From assembly GCF_030052815.1 (NCBI RefSeq), contig NC_079504.1, positions 52,968,634 to 53,032,633 of the forward strand: a stretch of 64,000 nt of DNA. The letters are read 5' to 3'. The DNA comes from Hevea brasiliensis. Taxonomy: Eukaryota; Streptophyta; Magnoliopsida; Malpighiales; Euphorbiaceae. The translations under genes and the position numbers were made by a program. The notes under the pieces were generated by a model, which saw only the letters and a program-made list of their open reading frames with translations, was not told the origin of the DNA and made no database searches. Of the stretch, positions 1 to 12,182 are shown piece by piece. The first letter of the stretch is position 1, and each line of letters starts with the position of its first letter.

Positions 1-262
1 ACTCATTACTCATGGAAGCAAGCATGTAACACTTAGCTCTCATATCATGCTCCTTCCACTTGTCCAAAGTATTATGTTCCTCTTGTGTGGCCTCTGGAGG
101 TAAGGGACCAGGAACATTTGAATATAGAACATATCCTATATGTTCAAGGTTCAGGACAAGTTTCAAATTTCTTAGCCAATCGCATGCTTTAGGTCTGTCA
201 ACTTTGTTGTGATCAAGTATGCTTGCAAGGATATTGGATGGTGGTGGTTGTTTTGTGCTCAT
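1..262 (-). CDS. Copia gag, N-terminal part (runs off the left edge)
   Basis: The minus strand is open from an ATG at 262 (MSTKQPPPSN...) to the window edge, about 87 codons. It matches the gag of Copia element A at 19994-20742 almost residue for residue, including DKWKEHDMRAKCYM. Gag forms the virus-like particle in which reverse transcription takes place; this is only its first part, ahead of any zinc knuckle. The start is chosen because the same ATG follows the long leader and PBS in element A. No stop is seen in the visible part, unlike the copy in A, which carries a nonsense codon. The rest of the element lies to the left of the window. Confidence 0.85.
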   Translation of the reverse strand, partial: MSTKQPPPSNILASILDHNKVDRPKACDWLRNLKLVLNLEHIGYVLYSNVPGPLPPEATQEEHNTLDKWKEHDMRAKCYMLASMSNE

Positions 263-2031
263 TTTTATCAGAAAATTAACTGCAGAAAATAACCAGATTA
301 ATTAGTAAATGTATCATGTAATTAACCAAAATGATTATGGTCTTTTAATCAAATTGGTCCTCCCACTAACTTAGCGAATCCTACACTTCCAAAGTAGAAA
401 ACGGAAATCCTAGTTGGATGGATTTCTAGTGGGTGATTGAATTCTTATAATTCTATTGATCATCCTCAGGTACATCCATTATTGGAATTACAATAAACTA
501 TAAGTGAGCAACTCCTTGCCCATCACATCTCATGTGAGGTTCAATCCTTTTACTAGCCCCTAATGCTCAAAATCTCAGTTACATCCAATATTGACTTATC
601 TTGCATTAGTTAAGTTGATCCCATTGAGCCAGTAATTATGCAAATAATTTTAATGTCCTCAGGTACATCCAATATTGGCCACCAAACCATTTACATATTT
701 ACAACATCTCATGCTTAACAATTATTCTTAAGAAAATCTCTTAAATTAATTGCATCTCATGCAACTATTTAAAATTTCTTAAAATAATTGCCCCAATGGA
801 GGGCTTATGTTATAATTACTTTAATTATAGCATTTCCAACTTAATCATTTGTTTGGAAGATTTTATAGCCATCCTAATTACTATTAAGGTCTCACTTTGC
901 ACATTATCCATTTAGCATGCATATATCATATAATTGCATACATTCCCATACATCTCATGCATTCATGGATAAGCGATAAATATGGTATGATCATGGACTT
1001 TCTAAGGGATTCAATTCGAGCCACCAAGAATTGAATCGGGCATTCCTAGGTGCATTTCATTCATTCATTTTACAAGAGTTGCTGAAGGAGTACATAATCA
1101 ACACTTGATATTGAATTCCTCCCACTGGTCCCACCAATGCTCTTGACCTCCTTGAACTTCTTGCAATCCAATATTACATAGTAATCCTTGGCATACCAAG
1201 GCGAATTTACAAGAACTTAAATAAATGAAATTACAACCCAAAAATATTACAAACTTAATAATACATGCCCAAAATAAATTAAAATAAATTAATTAATTTA
1301 CAATCCCAAAGAAACATAAAAGAAATAAATCCAATCACATTGGTCTTTTATAGTCCATGATCATCCATCATGCATATCACTATTTAACAATTAAATAAAA
1401 CATACATTCTTAAATTAAATTGAATATCTCATATTCAACTTAAAATTCCAGATTTGAATATGATTCAAATAAATTTAAAAATTCAGATTTGAATCTCATT
1501 CAAACAAATTTAAAAATTTAGATTTGAATCACATTCAAACAACTTCAAAAATTCAGATTTGAATCACATTCAAACATTTTTTAAAAAATCAGATTTGAAT
1601 CACATTCAAATATTTTTTAAAAAATCAGATCTGAATTTTATTGAATCAATTTTAAAAAATCAGATTTAAATATGATTCAAACAACTTTAAAAATTCAGAT
1701 TTGAATCTCATTCAAACAACTTTTAAAATTCAGATTTGAATCACATTCAAACATTTTTTTAAAATTCTGATTTGAATCATAATTTAATTGTGTGATTAAA
1801 ACAACTAATTAAACACTTTAATTAGTCAAAGAATAGGCCTTAGATCATACAACAATTGCAGAATTAAAAGCCAAACCTTGAATCACCCATGGAACCATTT
1901 TTTCCGCCACCAATGGTGGCTTCTCCATGTGTGACGCCACATCTCATGATCCAACCAGCAATGAATCTCTTGATCTCATGATCAAACACACAATTAAATT
2001 ATATAATCAACAATCTAAATGGCAAATATAG
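263..2031 (-). other. Copia 5' leader (untranslated, AT-rich)
   Basis: About 1.8 kb lies between the PBS and the gag ATG. It is colinear with the leader of element A (20743-22517), so it is an element part rather than host DNA. No open frame of note. The half next to the PBS holds the short-hairpin array listed separately. Confidence 0.8.
1440..1775. repeat. Tandem array of ~35-bp units, each an imperfect hairpin
   Basis: Roughly ten units of the form agatttgaatcacattcaaa followed by an A/T-rich spacer. Within each unit tttgaat and attcaaa are inverted repeats around 2-4 bases. The same array occurs in element A (21921-22270) and in reduced form in family B (13410-13545). Confidence 0.85.
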
Positions 2032-2044
2032 TGGCTCTGATACC
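2032..2044 (-). promoter_or_regulatory. Primer binding site (initiator Met-tRNA type)
   Basis: The reverse complement reads tggtatcagagcc, the usual plant PBS, three bases from the inner end of the LTR that starts at 2048. It fixes the element as minus strand and this LTR as its 5' LTR. Confidence 0.9.
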
Positions 2045-2047
2045 AAT

Positions 2048-4142
2048 TGAAGGAACGGAAGCGTGAAAAAACACAAGATTATACCATTGAATTCAAAAAT
2101 TTTCACCTAGGGTCACAAGCACCATGCAAGATTTATTTTTATCTATTTGATTTCAATGATAAACAACATATTAAAACTCTTTTAATATGTTTTTGGATCT
2201 GTATTTGCCATTTAAGATTTTAAAATTAATCAGATTAATTTTAGAACCCTAGATTAAATCAAGAACGATTACACTAACCTCTTGATGTCTTTGCAATGTG
2301 TCTGCCTTTGAGATTCGTCTTGAGGACACGGATGTTGTCCCTCTAGCTTGTCCACACCAAGAACACCTATGGCAGCCCTTGAACAGCTTCTAAAGCCTTT
2401 TCTATTAATTTGAAATTCAAGTTCTGCCTTTTAAGAGATTAGAGATGCAAACAGGACACTAGAAACAATTTCTAGTGTTCTTAATTCAAGAGATTGATGG
2501 CTAATCTCTTTGAATTGATGAGAGATGAAGAGAAATAGCTGGAGAGGCTCAAAGTGGCATGACATATGAGAGGAGAGGCTGCTGGTTGTGTTTTCTTTTC
2601 ATAACCCCACTTAAATAGCTAGGTTAACACATTAAACCCTAGCCACATGTCACCTTTTGATTAGCTCTAGGTTTAAGTGACCCAATCACATTGTGCCAAG
2701 TGTCAAACCTATATTTAATCTTGATTTTAATCATCTTACATGATTAAAAATATTTGGCAAGCTTATGTGTTATGCCATGTGTCACCATCTCATGGTGCCA
2801 CGTGTCACACCGCAAAATGACCAAAATGCCCTGTGTCTTAATTTAGAGTTCTTAACCCAAAATAATTATTTTCTTCTTCTAATTAATTTATATCAAATAT
2901 AAATTAATTAATTAATCTCTATTAATTAATTTCTCATCAATTAAATTCATATTTAAACACTTTAAATATAAATTTAATTTATACTACACATCCAATAATC
3001 TAGATTTGGTTTCAAGTCATGCTAGGGACTTTGCAATTTTATTGCAAACCAAATCTATTTAATTAATCAATTAAACTCTTTAATTAATTAATTAAATCAT
3101 ATTTAAATAGGTGATAACTTGTGTATGTGTGTGACTTACTAGGCTCATCACTAATTGGCAATGAGACATGATATCAACTCTTAATATCATCGAACTCTTT
3201 CTTACCATAAATGATTTCTCTAAATCATTTTATGAACCTCATAGACCATGGTTAACACCTAGCATAGCATGCCATGGCCACCCAATTAGTAATAAGATTT
3301 ACCTTAAATGAACCTATAATCATATGTTACCATGCACTAGAATCTCTACATTACAAAATCCCAACTCAAGCTGAGTCATGGTTTATGTCAAACTCCATTT
3401 GCTATGAATATTATGTTCTCTTTTAATTCCAGTTCTTGATTAAAAGATTTTTCTCATCGAAACTCTTTTACGAATAAATCTATCTGTCTGGCCAGAACTT
3501 GAAACATCAAGAACAATTAAATGAACATAGGATTTTATCTCTATTTACTTAGAGGAACAGATTCCATCTTGATCAACACCTACCTCCATATATAACTAGT
3601 AGAGCCAACACATGCCCATATACCCATACATAGTACAAGTATGAAAGCGATCAAACTCAAACTACCTATATACAAGATAACTGTATCTCTGTGTCTAAAG
3701 ATTATATGCCTCGATATGATTTATGACAAAACATTGATAAGAGTAAACTCCATGTGCTTGTCATAAGCGTCCAACAGTTCGACCTACTTATCATTTATAA
3801 GTGCCTATCATGTTTGTTATATGGCATGAGACTCACCATTCCATCTTATTTATATCTCATATAAATAACTTGGGAACAAACATGAATACAATCTTTCTGG
3901 ATAAGTCATGTCCTTATTATGAAGTATCCTCGATTGTGAACCTATTTATGATACTTTGTGCTAGAAATATTGTCACTCATATTCTTAACAACTTAAGAAT
4001 AATATTTCTAACAAAATATCAATGGACCTTTTCTATTACACATAAATATATTATGTAAATGGAAAAGTGGAAATGCCTTTTATTATTTAAAATATGTACA
4101 AGATACATACTAAATGATATGCTCTAGGGCATACTACTAACA
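2048..4142 (-). mobile_element. Copia 5' LTR, family A type (2095 bp)
   Basis: Read on the minus strand it begins tgttagtagtatgcccta and ends cgcttccgttccttca, giving TG...CA ends. It is near-identical to the LTRs at 15083-17186, 22532-24607, 39110-44563 and 45401-47499. It cuts Gypsy-1 in gag: Gypsy sequence starts at once at 4143, so 4143-4147 (cccag) should be one copy of the target duplication, with the other off the window. Several small changes against sister LTRs sit at CAG/CTG sites (see findings). Confidence 0.92.
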
Positions 4143-4143
4143 C

Positions 4144-5061
4144 CCAGATGAGCTGAAGTTTGAATATTCTGTGTCGCTACTGCAAGGGGATGCGTATGAT
4201 TGGTGGAAGACCATCCCCCACAGCTTGGTTGAACCACCAGTGCTGACCTGGGATGACTTCATCAGAGAGTTCAGACAGAAATACATCCCAGATGCATATA
4301 TTGATCAGAAACTGCAAGAATTTTTGAGTTTGAAATAAGGAAATCGATCAGTGGCAGAGTATGAGAGGGAGTTCTCCCGCCTAAGTCATTATGCTGGGAG
4401 CCTCCTTACTACCAGCAAGGCAAGATGCAAGAGATTTGAGACAGGTTTGAAGTCCAGCATAAGGATGCAAGTTGTGGGATTTCTACACAGCAACTTCTTA
4501 GAGCTTATGTCTCAAGCACTTGAACTGGAGAGAATTGAATCAGAAGCAACCCCAGTGAAAGAAAAATCAGAAAAAGCTGAGAAATCAGAAAAAGACAAGG
4601 GGGAAAAATCAGTTGAACAGAGTTCTGGTGCTACCTCTGGAAAGAGAAAGAAATTTAGTGGACCCAGCAGGGGTCGAGGTGGAAGATTTGGTAGGGGCCG
4701 ATTCTCTGGACAGAGACCCCCTAGGTCTGGTCAGCAGTCGAGTAGGGGTTCACATTCTGCCCGCCCCTGTGAGAATTGTGGCAAGATTCATGGGGGGGGG
4801 GAGTGTTATTGGGCCACTGAAGCCTGCTTTAACTGCGGAGGCAAGGGTCATTTAGCAAGAGATTGCACTAGTGCTCCATCTTCGAGATATGGTCCAGCTC
4901 CTACTACTGCCGAGGGATCTATTCAGAGTCCTACTCCCAGAGGTTCACAGTCAATTGGCAGAGGAAGAGGTAGAGGTAGAGGCACTGCTTCTGGCAGTCA
5001 AGGCACAGTTGGTCAGTCGGCACAAGGAAGTGCTTCAGTCAGGGTTTATTCAATGAGATAA
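4144..5061 (+). pseudogene. Gypsy-1 gag (capsid and zinc knuckle), degraded
   Basis: Gag packages the element RNA. The visible part starts inside the Retrotrans_gag domain (WWKTIPHSL at about 4200) and runs through the YEREFSRLSHYA and LELERIE segments, a K/E-rich linker, an R/G-rich stretch and a double knuckle: CENCGKIHGGGEC, then an intact CX2CX4HX4C (CFNCGGKGHLARDC, about 4830-4870). Two in-frame stops break it: TAA at 4336-4338, where Gypsy-2 has CAG, and TAA at 5059-5061, where Gypsy-2 has CAA. The frame continues straight into protease, so Gag and Pol were one polyprotein. The N-terminus is off the window. Confidence 0.88.
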
Positions 5062-6400
5062 CGAGAAAAGGCTGAGACTTCTGATGTGGTAGTTGGTACA
5101 TTCTCTATCTCTGATCAAGATGTATTTGTGTTGTTTGATCTGGGTTCAACCCATTCATATGTTAGTGCTAGCATAGTCAGTTCACTTGCTTTTCCATGTG
5201 TGCAAATGGATTTTGAAGTGCTAGTAACTAGTCCATTAGGACAAGAGGTCCGGGTCAACAGAATTTACAGAGACTGTCCTTTGGTGATCCAAGGACATGT
5301 TTTCCTGTCAGACTTGATTGAAATGCCCTTCAGAGAGTATGAAATTATCTTGGGCATGGATTGGTTAGCCAGGCATCATGCTATAATTGACTGTAGACTG
5401 AAGACAGTCACTTTTGGTCTCCCTCTGTACGGTGATGTGGTAATATACGGGGAGAGACATTTACTGTCATCAAACATCATTTCGGCTACACTAGCTAGAA
5501 GGATGATTAGAAAGGGATGTGAAGCATACTTGGCACATGTAATAGACACTCAAGTGGGGAGTCCAGCACTGAAGGACATCCCTACTGTATGTGACTTTCT
5601 GGATGTATTTCCTGATGAATTACCAGGATTACCTCCAGAAAGAGAGGTGCAGTTTGAGATTAATGTTATACCTGGTGTGGACCCAATCTCCATAACGCCA
5701 TATAGAATGGCACCTTCAGAATTGAAAGAGTTGAAAGTGCAGTTGCAAGAATTGCTTGACAAGGGCTTTATCCGTCCTAGTGTGTCACCTTAGGGAGCAC
5801 CAGTATTGTTTGTAAAGAAGAAAGATGGCACTCTCCGCTTGTGTATTGATTATCGGCAGTTGAATAAGGTGATAATAAAGAATAGATATCCATTGCCCCG
5901 CCTTGATGACTTGTTTGATCAGTTGAGGGGTGCAGCTGTGTTCTCCAAAATTGACCTGAGATTAGGTTATTATCAGCTGAAAGTACAAGAGCAAAGTATT
6001 CCTAAAACTGCCTTCAGAACCCGCTATGGCCATTATGAGTTTTTGGTTATGCCATTCGGGTTAACTAATGCTCCGGCTACTTTTATGGATCTGATGAACA
6101 CTATTTTCAGACCATAACTCGACCAGTTTGTTTTGATATTCATTGATGATATATTGGTCTATTCGAGGAATACAGAAGAGCATGATAGACATTTGCAAAT
6201 TGTACTGCAGACTTTGAGGGAAAAACAGCTATATGCCAAATTGTCGAAGTGTGAATTTTGGCTAAAGGCGATATCCTTTTTGGGGCATGTAGTATCAGAA
6301 GAGGGCATTAAGGTAGATCCAAGAAAGATTAAAGCTGTCCTTAATTGGAGGCCACCCAGAAATGTCACAGAGATTCGCGATTTTAAAGGTTTAGCCGATA
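5062..6400 (+). pseudogene. Gypsy-1 pol: protease and reverse transcriptase, degraded
   Basis: The aspartic protease motif is FDLGSTHSYVS (about 5137-5170), followed by the ILGMDWLARHHA segment. RT begins after [16 protein letters not shown] and holds [35 protein letters not shown], the [12 protein letters not shown] block and the catalytic FIDDIL (about 6136-6153). In-frame stops: TAG at 5791-5793 (TGG in Gypsy-2) and TAA at 6115-6117 (TAT in Gypsy-2), the second just before the catalytic box. A frameshift lies at about 6375-6410, where two CWG-containing sites differ from Gypsy-2. The protease has D-L-G where the textbook motif is D-S/T-G. Confidence 0.88.
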
Positions 6401-6910
6401 CTACCGTAGATTTGTGAAGGGATTCTCCATGTTGGCATCTCCATTGACCAAGCTGCTTAGAAAAGATGTGAAATTTTAGTGGACGGATAAATGCCAACAG
6501 AGTTTTGATAAATTGAAGAGATGTTTGACTGAAGCTCCGGTCCTGAATTTACCTACTCCGGGTAAAGAATACACAGTTTACAGTGACGCTTCTCACAATG
6601 GGTTAGGTTGTGTATTGATGCAAGATCGAAATGTCATTGCTTATGCATCACGCCAGCTAAAACCGCATGAGAGGAATTATCCGACACATGACTTGGAGCT
6701 CGCAGCCATTGTGTTTGCTCTTAAGATCTGGAGACATTATTTGTATGGAGAGAAGTTTTACATCTACACAGATCATAAGAGTTTGAAGTATTTGGGCACC
6801 CAGAAGGAGCTGAATTTGAGACAGAGGAGATGGTTAGAGTTGATAAAAGACTATGATTGTCAGATAGACTATTAGCCAGGGAAAGCTAATGTTGTGGCTG
6901 ATGCCTTAAG
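6401..6910 (+). pseudogene. Gypsy-1 pol: RNase H domain, degraded
   Basis: RNase H removes the RNA strand during cDNA synthesis. The frame (positions divisible by 3) carries [18 protein letters not shown] with the first catalytic Asp, [20 protein letters not shown] with the Glu, and [10 protein letters not shown] with the next Asp. Stops: TAG 6477-6479 (CAG in Gypsy-2) and TAG 6873-6875 (CAA in Gypsy-2). The domain itself is uninterrupted between these stops. Confidence 0.87.
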
Positions 6911-8450
6911 TCGCAAGACTATGGCAAGTCTACGGGTTACTCCTTTGTTTTTGGTACATGATTTGAGATCATTGCATGCCAGCTTAGAGATTAATGATGA
7001 TGGGTAGACAGCAGTTGCATGGCATGTACAACCAATGTTGATTGATCAGATCAGAATGGCTGCTCAGAATGATCAGAAGTATCAGAAGTTGATGGAAGAA
7101 GTCTGACAGGGCAAGAAACCAGAATTCTCAATCAGAGATGATGGTCTATTGCTACACCAAGGCAGAATGTCTGTTCCTAATGATGTTAATTTGAGGCAGA
7201 TCATTTTGAAGGAAGCACATGAGTATCCTTTTGCCATGCACCGTGGTGGCACAAAAATGTATAGAGGGCTAAAGGAGCATTACTGGTGGATGGGTATGAA
7301 AAGAGATGTGGCAGAGTTTGTATCCAAATGCCTAACTTGTGAACAAGTGAAGGCAGAGCATCAAGTATCCGCTGGGTTGTTACATCCACTACTAGTACCA
7401 GAATGGAAATGGGAGAGAATAACGATGGATTTTGTGATGGGACTTCTGAGGACACAGAAGAGTCATGATGCAGTTTGGGTCATTGTTGTGATCGACTAAA
7501 TTTGCTCATTTTACGCGATTCGGATGGACTACGCTTTAGAAAGATTGGCCAAGTTGTACATTGATGAGATTGTGAGGCGCATGGAGTACTAGTATCCATC
7601 GTATCGATGCAGAGATCCTAGGTTCACTTCTAGATTCAGGGTAGTCTTGAGAGCCCTAGGAACTAGATTGAACTTGATCGCATTCTACCCACGCATGCAT
7701 GGCGGTCAGAGGGTAATTCAGATCTTGGAGGACATGCTACGGGCTTGTGTGATTGAGTTTGAGGGCACTTGGGATACACACTTTCCTTTGATTGAGTTTG
7801 CTTACAACAACAGCTACCAATCAAGCATTGGGATGCCTCCATATGAAGCTTTGTATGGCAGAAAATGTAGAACCCCGTTGTATTGGGATGACGTGGGTGA
7901 AAGAAAGATGATTGGACTCAAAATTGTTCAGCAGACTGAGGAGAAGATCAGGGTGATCAGAGATCAACTTAAGACTGCATCAGACCGTCAGAATTCCTAC
8001 ATTGATCTGAAAAGAAGGGATATTGAGTATGCAGTGGGTGAGAAAGTTTTCCTCAAAGTTTCTCCTTGGAAGAGAATTATGAGATTCGGTAGAAAGGGAA
8101 AACTAAGTCCTCGTTTCATTGGGCCATATGAGGTTCTGGAAAGAGTGGGTCCTTTGGCATATCGGTTGGCACTACCTCCAAAGTTAGAAAAGATACATAA
8201 TGTCTTCCATGTGTCAATGTTGAGGAGGTATCGATCAGACCCATCTCATGTACTACTAGTAGAGGAAATTGAAGTAAGTCTAGACCTCACATATGAAGAA
8301 GACTACGAAACAAGCAGATATCGTTGGTAAAAGTGCTGTGGAACCATCATTCAGGCCAGGAGGCTACTTGTGAACGAGAGGAGGACATGAGGAGACAGCA
8401 CCCATAGCTATTCAGAGATTGATACCAGGTAAAATTTTGAGACAAAATTT
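6911..8450 (+). pseudogene. Gypsy-1 pol: integrase and chromodomain-like tail, degraded
   Basis: Integrase inserts the cDNA. The HHCC zinc domain is visible ([11 protein letters not shown] ... HYWWMG ... CLTCEQVK, about 7237-7350), then MDFVMGL with the first catalytic Asp. From about 7490 to 7710 the copy is scrambled against Gypsy-2 (45150-45400): stop TAA 7497-7499, loss of the second Asp context before RDPRF, and loss of the Glu of GQSERVI. After that the C-terminal part is open to 8330 (GKLSPRFIGPYEVLERVGPLAYRL, VFHVSMLRR). A chromodomain-like tail follows in broken frames to about 8410. Further stops: TAG 7005-7007 and TGA 7104-7106, both at CAG codons of Gypsy-2. Confidence 0.86.
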
Positions 8451-8454
8451 ATTT

Positions 8455-8469
8455 AAAGGGGGGGAGGAT
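8455..8469 (+). promoter_or_regulatory. Polypurine tract
   Basis: A run of A and mostly G directly before the 3' LTR at 8470, the plus-strand primer site in LTR elements. The matching tract of Gypsy-2 (48266-48282) is A/G but less G-rich. Confidence 0.85.
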
Positions 8470-11400
8470 TGTAACACCCCTATGGGTATAGCCTGGTATA
8501 TTTCACTATTCCGGTGACCGGTGTCGGTCTGGACAGTTAAGGGGATTAGAACCACACTTAAGACAACTAGATAAACCATAAACACAAATAATTAGTAATG
8601 TTCAATTAGTTGAGTATAAATAAGAAAAACAGAACAGAAGAAGTTCAACAAGCCGAGAGTCACAGCGATGGGTGACCTTCTCGGGAACGACTGCGAAATC
8701 ATTTTAAACTCAAATTTCGAACCGTAAAAAGTGACACTGCGGTCCTTAGGACCCTTATGAACACAGTGGAAAAGAGAAAATCACGAAAAGAATCATAAGC
8801 TACCAAATAATTAGGTCAGGGAGTTGGAAGAAATATGGAATTATTTGCAAACTGGGATGAATCGGCGAGGGGCAATTTAGTCAATTGACCCCGAGAGCTG
8901 ACTCCTGACCTAACTGTCAAATAAAATCGGAGAAAAGAAAACTTTGGAATCGAGAATTAAATTAAAGAACTAATAGAAAAATTAAAAAAAAAAAGAGAAA
9001 ATGGAAAAGTCAAAAGGTGATGACATCATGCATGACCTCATGCATGATGCCATAAAGAATAAAATTAATTTATTTACTTATTTGGATTTTTGGTCTTCCT
9101 AAAGAGATAAAAGAAAAAATAAAAGAAAAGAAAAAAAAATCATTCTTCTTCTTTAAATAAAAAAACGTGCATCTCTCCTCTCTCTCTCTTTTCTCCTTAG
9201 TTTCCTCCATAGCCATGAAATTCAAGCTTTCAAAGCTTGAATCAACCCCATAAATTCCCCAAAAATTCCACTAAATTATGATTAAGCTTTGTTTGGGCTA
9301 CTAGAAGAGGAGATTGAAGAAGCAAGAAAGAAGAAAAAAGAGAAGAAAATTAGTGATTGGAAAATCAAACAAAGGTTAGTATGTAAATTTGAATTCTTTT
9401 GTTAAATTTCTATGTTCTTAGTTTAATTAACTTAGAAAGTAACTTAAAATGAAACAAAAATAATTATGAGGGACCAAAGCTGAATTTAAGCCAGGTAGGG
9501 TTTGATGTGTGTATGCATGAATTTGATTGAATTCAATATGTATGGAAGCTTAATTGAGTGAAGGAGTGATGTTAGTATGACTTGAATTGGTTAAATGCAA
9601 CAAAATTAGTGAGTTAGGGTTTTGAACATTAGGGTTTAGAGACCAAAAATATGAGAAACTTGTAAATGGTGTCTTTGACCTAATGTGAAGTGAGAAATGG
9701 TCATTTGTGACCTAATTAAGTGTGTTAGAAGTGTTGGAATTAAAAGTCAAATTCGGATTGGGTACGCACCATGACCAAAAGTCAACTTTGAGGGACCAAA
9801 AATGGAATTTTACAAGTCCAATGGATATGGGACCAATTGGGGATGAAAATAGGCACTAAATGACACAATTTTCATTTAGGAAGCCTGCCCAAAAAGTGAC
9901 TAAAACCTAGTGAACAAAGTGGCCGAAGTTGGAAAATCGCAGGCTGCTTCTGCACAAACTGTCCAAATGAACAGTGTTTCATTTGGTCATAACTCGAGCT
10001 AGGCAGGTCAAAATGACCTGAAATTTTACCAGTAATTATATAAGATATAGATCTAAAGCTTTCATGAGAACACCAACCCAAATTATGCCATTAACCCAAT
10101 CAAAATACTGAGCAAAGTTGGTGACCTGAATCTGCAGAACTGCAGATTTGCCATTTAAACAGTAAAGTTTCATTGGCTATAACTCTCTCTAGAAAACTCC
10201 GCTTTAGGCGATTCTTGAACCGATGGAAACCTAAGGCATAGTAAAACATTTCATATGAAGAAAGTTAGATCAAATTATGTACTTAACCAGATCAAATAAT
10301 AGAATGAAGTTGGATCAACAAATCTATAGAATCAAATTCTGCAGCATGAACATTAAACGTAATTTGCTTATAACTTGAGCTATAAAACTCCAATTGGGGT
10401 GATTCAAAAAGGAGAATAAACTTAAGACAATAAGTAATATTTTCTACGAAGAAAGTTTTGCCAAATTCCAGCAGTAAATTGACCAATGAAACAGTACAAT
10501 TAAGGACACCAAAATTGAAAATTTGGCAATTTTGCCTAAAAGACCTAAGTTTTGAGAAAATGACCAAAACCAACAAGTTTAGTGACCAAAATGTGGTATG
10601 TGGGTAGAGTTGGAATTCCCATACCTATTAAGCCTTAGAAATTCAACAATTTGACATGAATAGTGCAGTGAATAGTAACCCGAAACACAAAAATTTCGAG
10701 AACGTCGAATTTAGCACGTTAGAGCTAGGTAAAAGTGAAGCTAAATTTATTTTGGGTTTATGTTAAGTTCTAATACTGAAACATTGTAAAATTCTGTGTT
10801 TCAGTTGAAAAGAATACCGAGAAGAAACCCGAGGAACCGAGTCGAGGCCAAGAGATGACTCGCTTAAGGTTTGTGCACAACATCACTATACTTTAAAATG
10901 TAGTGATAAAGTGAATGAAATATGTATTTTACAATTGCTTTGAATTGTTGAAAATCTATTTGTGACATTAGTTATGATTTTTTGACTTAAATTGTTGAAA
11001 GTTATTATGTATATTTAAATGACAATGTTTAGCAAATTGTTAAGATAAGTTTTCAAGCCACAGTGTCATAACCATATATTTGAACACCTCACTAGCACAA
11101 CTAGTGGAGGTAATTAGTTTCAAATTTTGATTCCTTCTCTGGAGAAGTGTTGAGGTGTGCCAGTAGAAGAGGATGTGAATGGATATCCATATATTTGAGC
11201 TAGCTAGCCTTGTGATGTGATTTCTCTTTAGCCTCTGGCTATTGAGATTTTATTTGTTTCGAATGGCATGATCTAACTATGGGTTTTATGAAATGTGTTT
11301 TGATACTTCGAAATGAACTTGGTTTGCATTAAAATTTCATAATTCATGTTTTGTGTTTAATGCTTATGTTTAGTCAAATTTTTGAATAAATGTGATTATA

Positions 11401-12182
11401 TTCTGCATAAAGATTATTTTAGTATGTTGTGCACCACTGAGTCCTAGTACTCAACGATGGCTTCTTTTGCTGTCGCAGATACAGAGACTAGAGGAGCAGC
11501 AGACTGAGCTACTGAGGTGTGAAGAGCTATAAGCTTAAAGTCATTGGGTATAATTTATACCCTAATTGTAAATATTTCTTTTCATGTATGTATTGCATAT
11601 AAATGTATGGACGTGCAAATGGGTCTTGAGCAGCTTGTGCAAAAATTTGTATGAAGTTTGTAATAAAGTTTAGTTTGTATTTCTTTTGATGTAAATTTTG
11701 TAAGAATGTACATAAATTGTTTTGTCTCTAATGAAAAATGAGTACAACTGTTTTATTTAATTTAAATGAAATGTATTGCTAGTATGCTGAGGATTATTGA
11801 ATTTTGAACTTGAGAAATTTATTGAAATGATTGTGAAATTGATTCAGTTTGATTGTGAAATCGAAGTAGTGGTTGAGAAAAACTTTTAGAAGTGCTTTAT
11901 ACAGGTATTTGAAGAACTAGTTTCTCAAAATACAAAGGGAACTCTGTCAAAATTTTTATAAAATTTGTGTAAAAATAGAATGGGCCAAAAATATTAACTA
12001 GTTTTAATTTAACTAAATGTTTAGGTACTTATTAGAAAATGCTCACCACTTGTCAAAAATAAGAAAATTGTTTTAAAATCCCTTGTAGGGTACTTAATGA
12101 GTTATCGGTAGGTGAAGTTCGGTAGTTCATTAGGTATTCTACGGGATCATGTTATGCCTTACAGAGGGATAAGGTGTGACAC
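8470..12182 (+). repeat. Gypsy-1 3' LTR (3713 bp)
   Basis: Starts tgtaacacccctatggg and ends gggataaggtgtgaca. It is colinear with the 3' LTR of Gypsy-2 (48283-51967, 3685 bp) but clearly diverged. About 9960-10500 holds degenerate modules built on a phrase like cataactcnnnc...gacctgaaatttt, also present in Gypsy-2 LTRs. No coding capacity; open frames at 9872-10576 are chance. Confidence 0.85.
8641..8690 (+). promoter_or_regulatory. 5S rRNA-like module in Gypsy-1 LTR (degenerate)
   Basis: gcgatgggtgacc (8665-8677) followed by cgggaa resembles the box C region of plant 5S rRNA (GATGGGTGACC...GGGAAGT). The upstream box A-like part aagttcaacaagcc (8641-8654) is weak here but clear at the same LTR position in Gypsy-2. 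It begins 171 bp inside the LTR. Confidence 0.5.

Larger units (their letters stand above)
4143..12182 (+). mobile_element. Gypsy-1, Tekay/Del-like element, 5' truncated by a Copia insertion
   Basis: A plus-strand Ty3/Gypsy element whose 5' LTR and gag start lie left of the window beyond the Copia insertion. Order: gag, protease, RT, RNase H, integrase, chromodomain-like tail, polypurine tract, 3' LTR. The coding part uses one frame from 4144 to about 6375 and another from about 6480 on, with at least nine in-frame stops. Its close relative is Gypsy-2 at 33711-51967. Tekay assignment rests on the long LTR and the chromodomain-like C-terminus and is family knowledge, not a computed tree. Confidence 0.88.

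Noticed and set aside
1440..1775. CRISPR-like array of ~35-bp repeats
   Set aside because: No unique spacers; the whole unit repeats and lies in a Copia leader in plant DNA.
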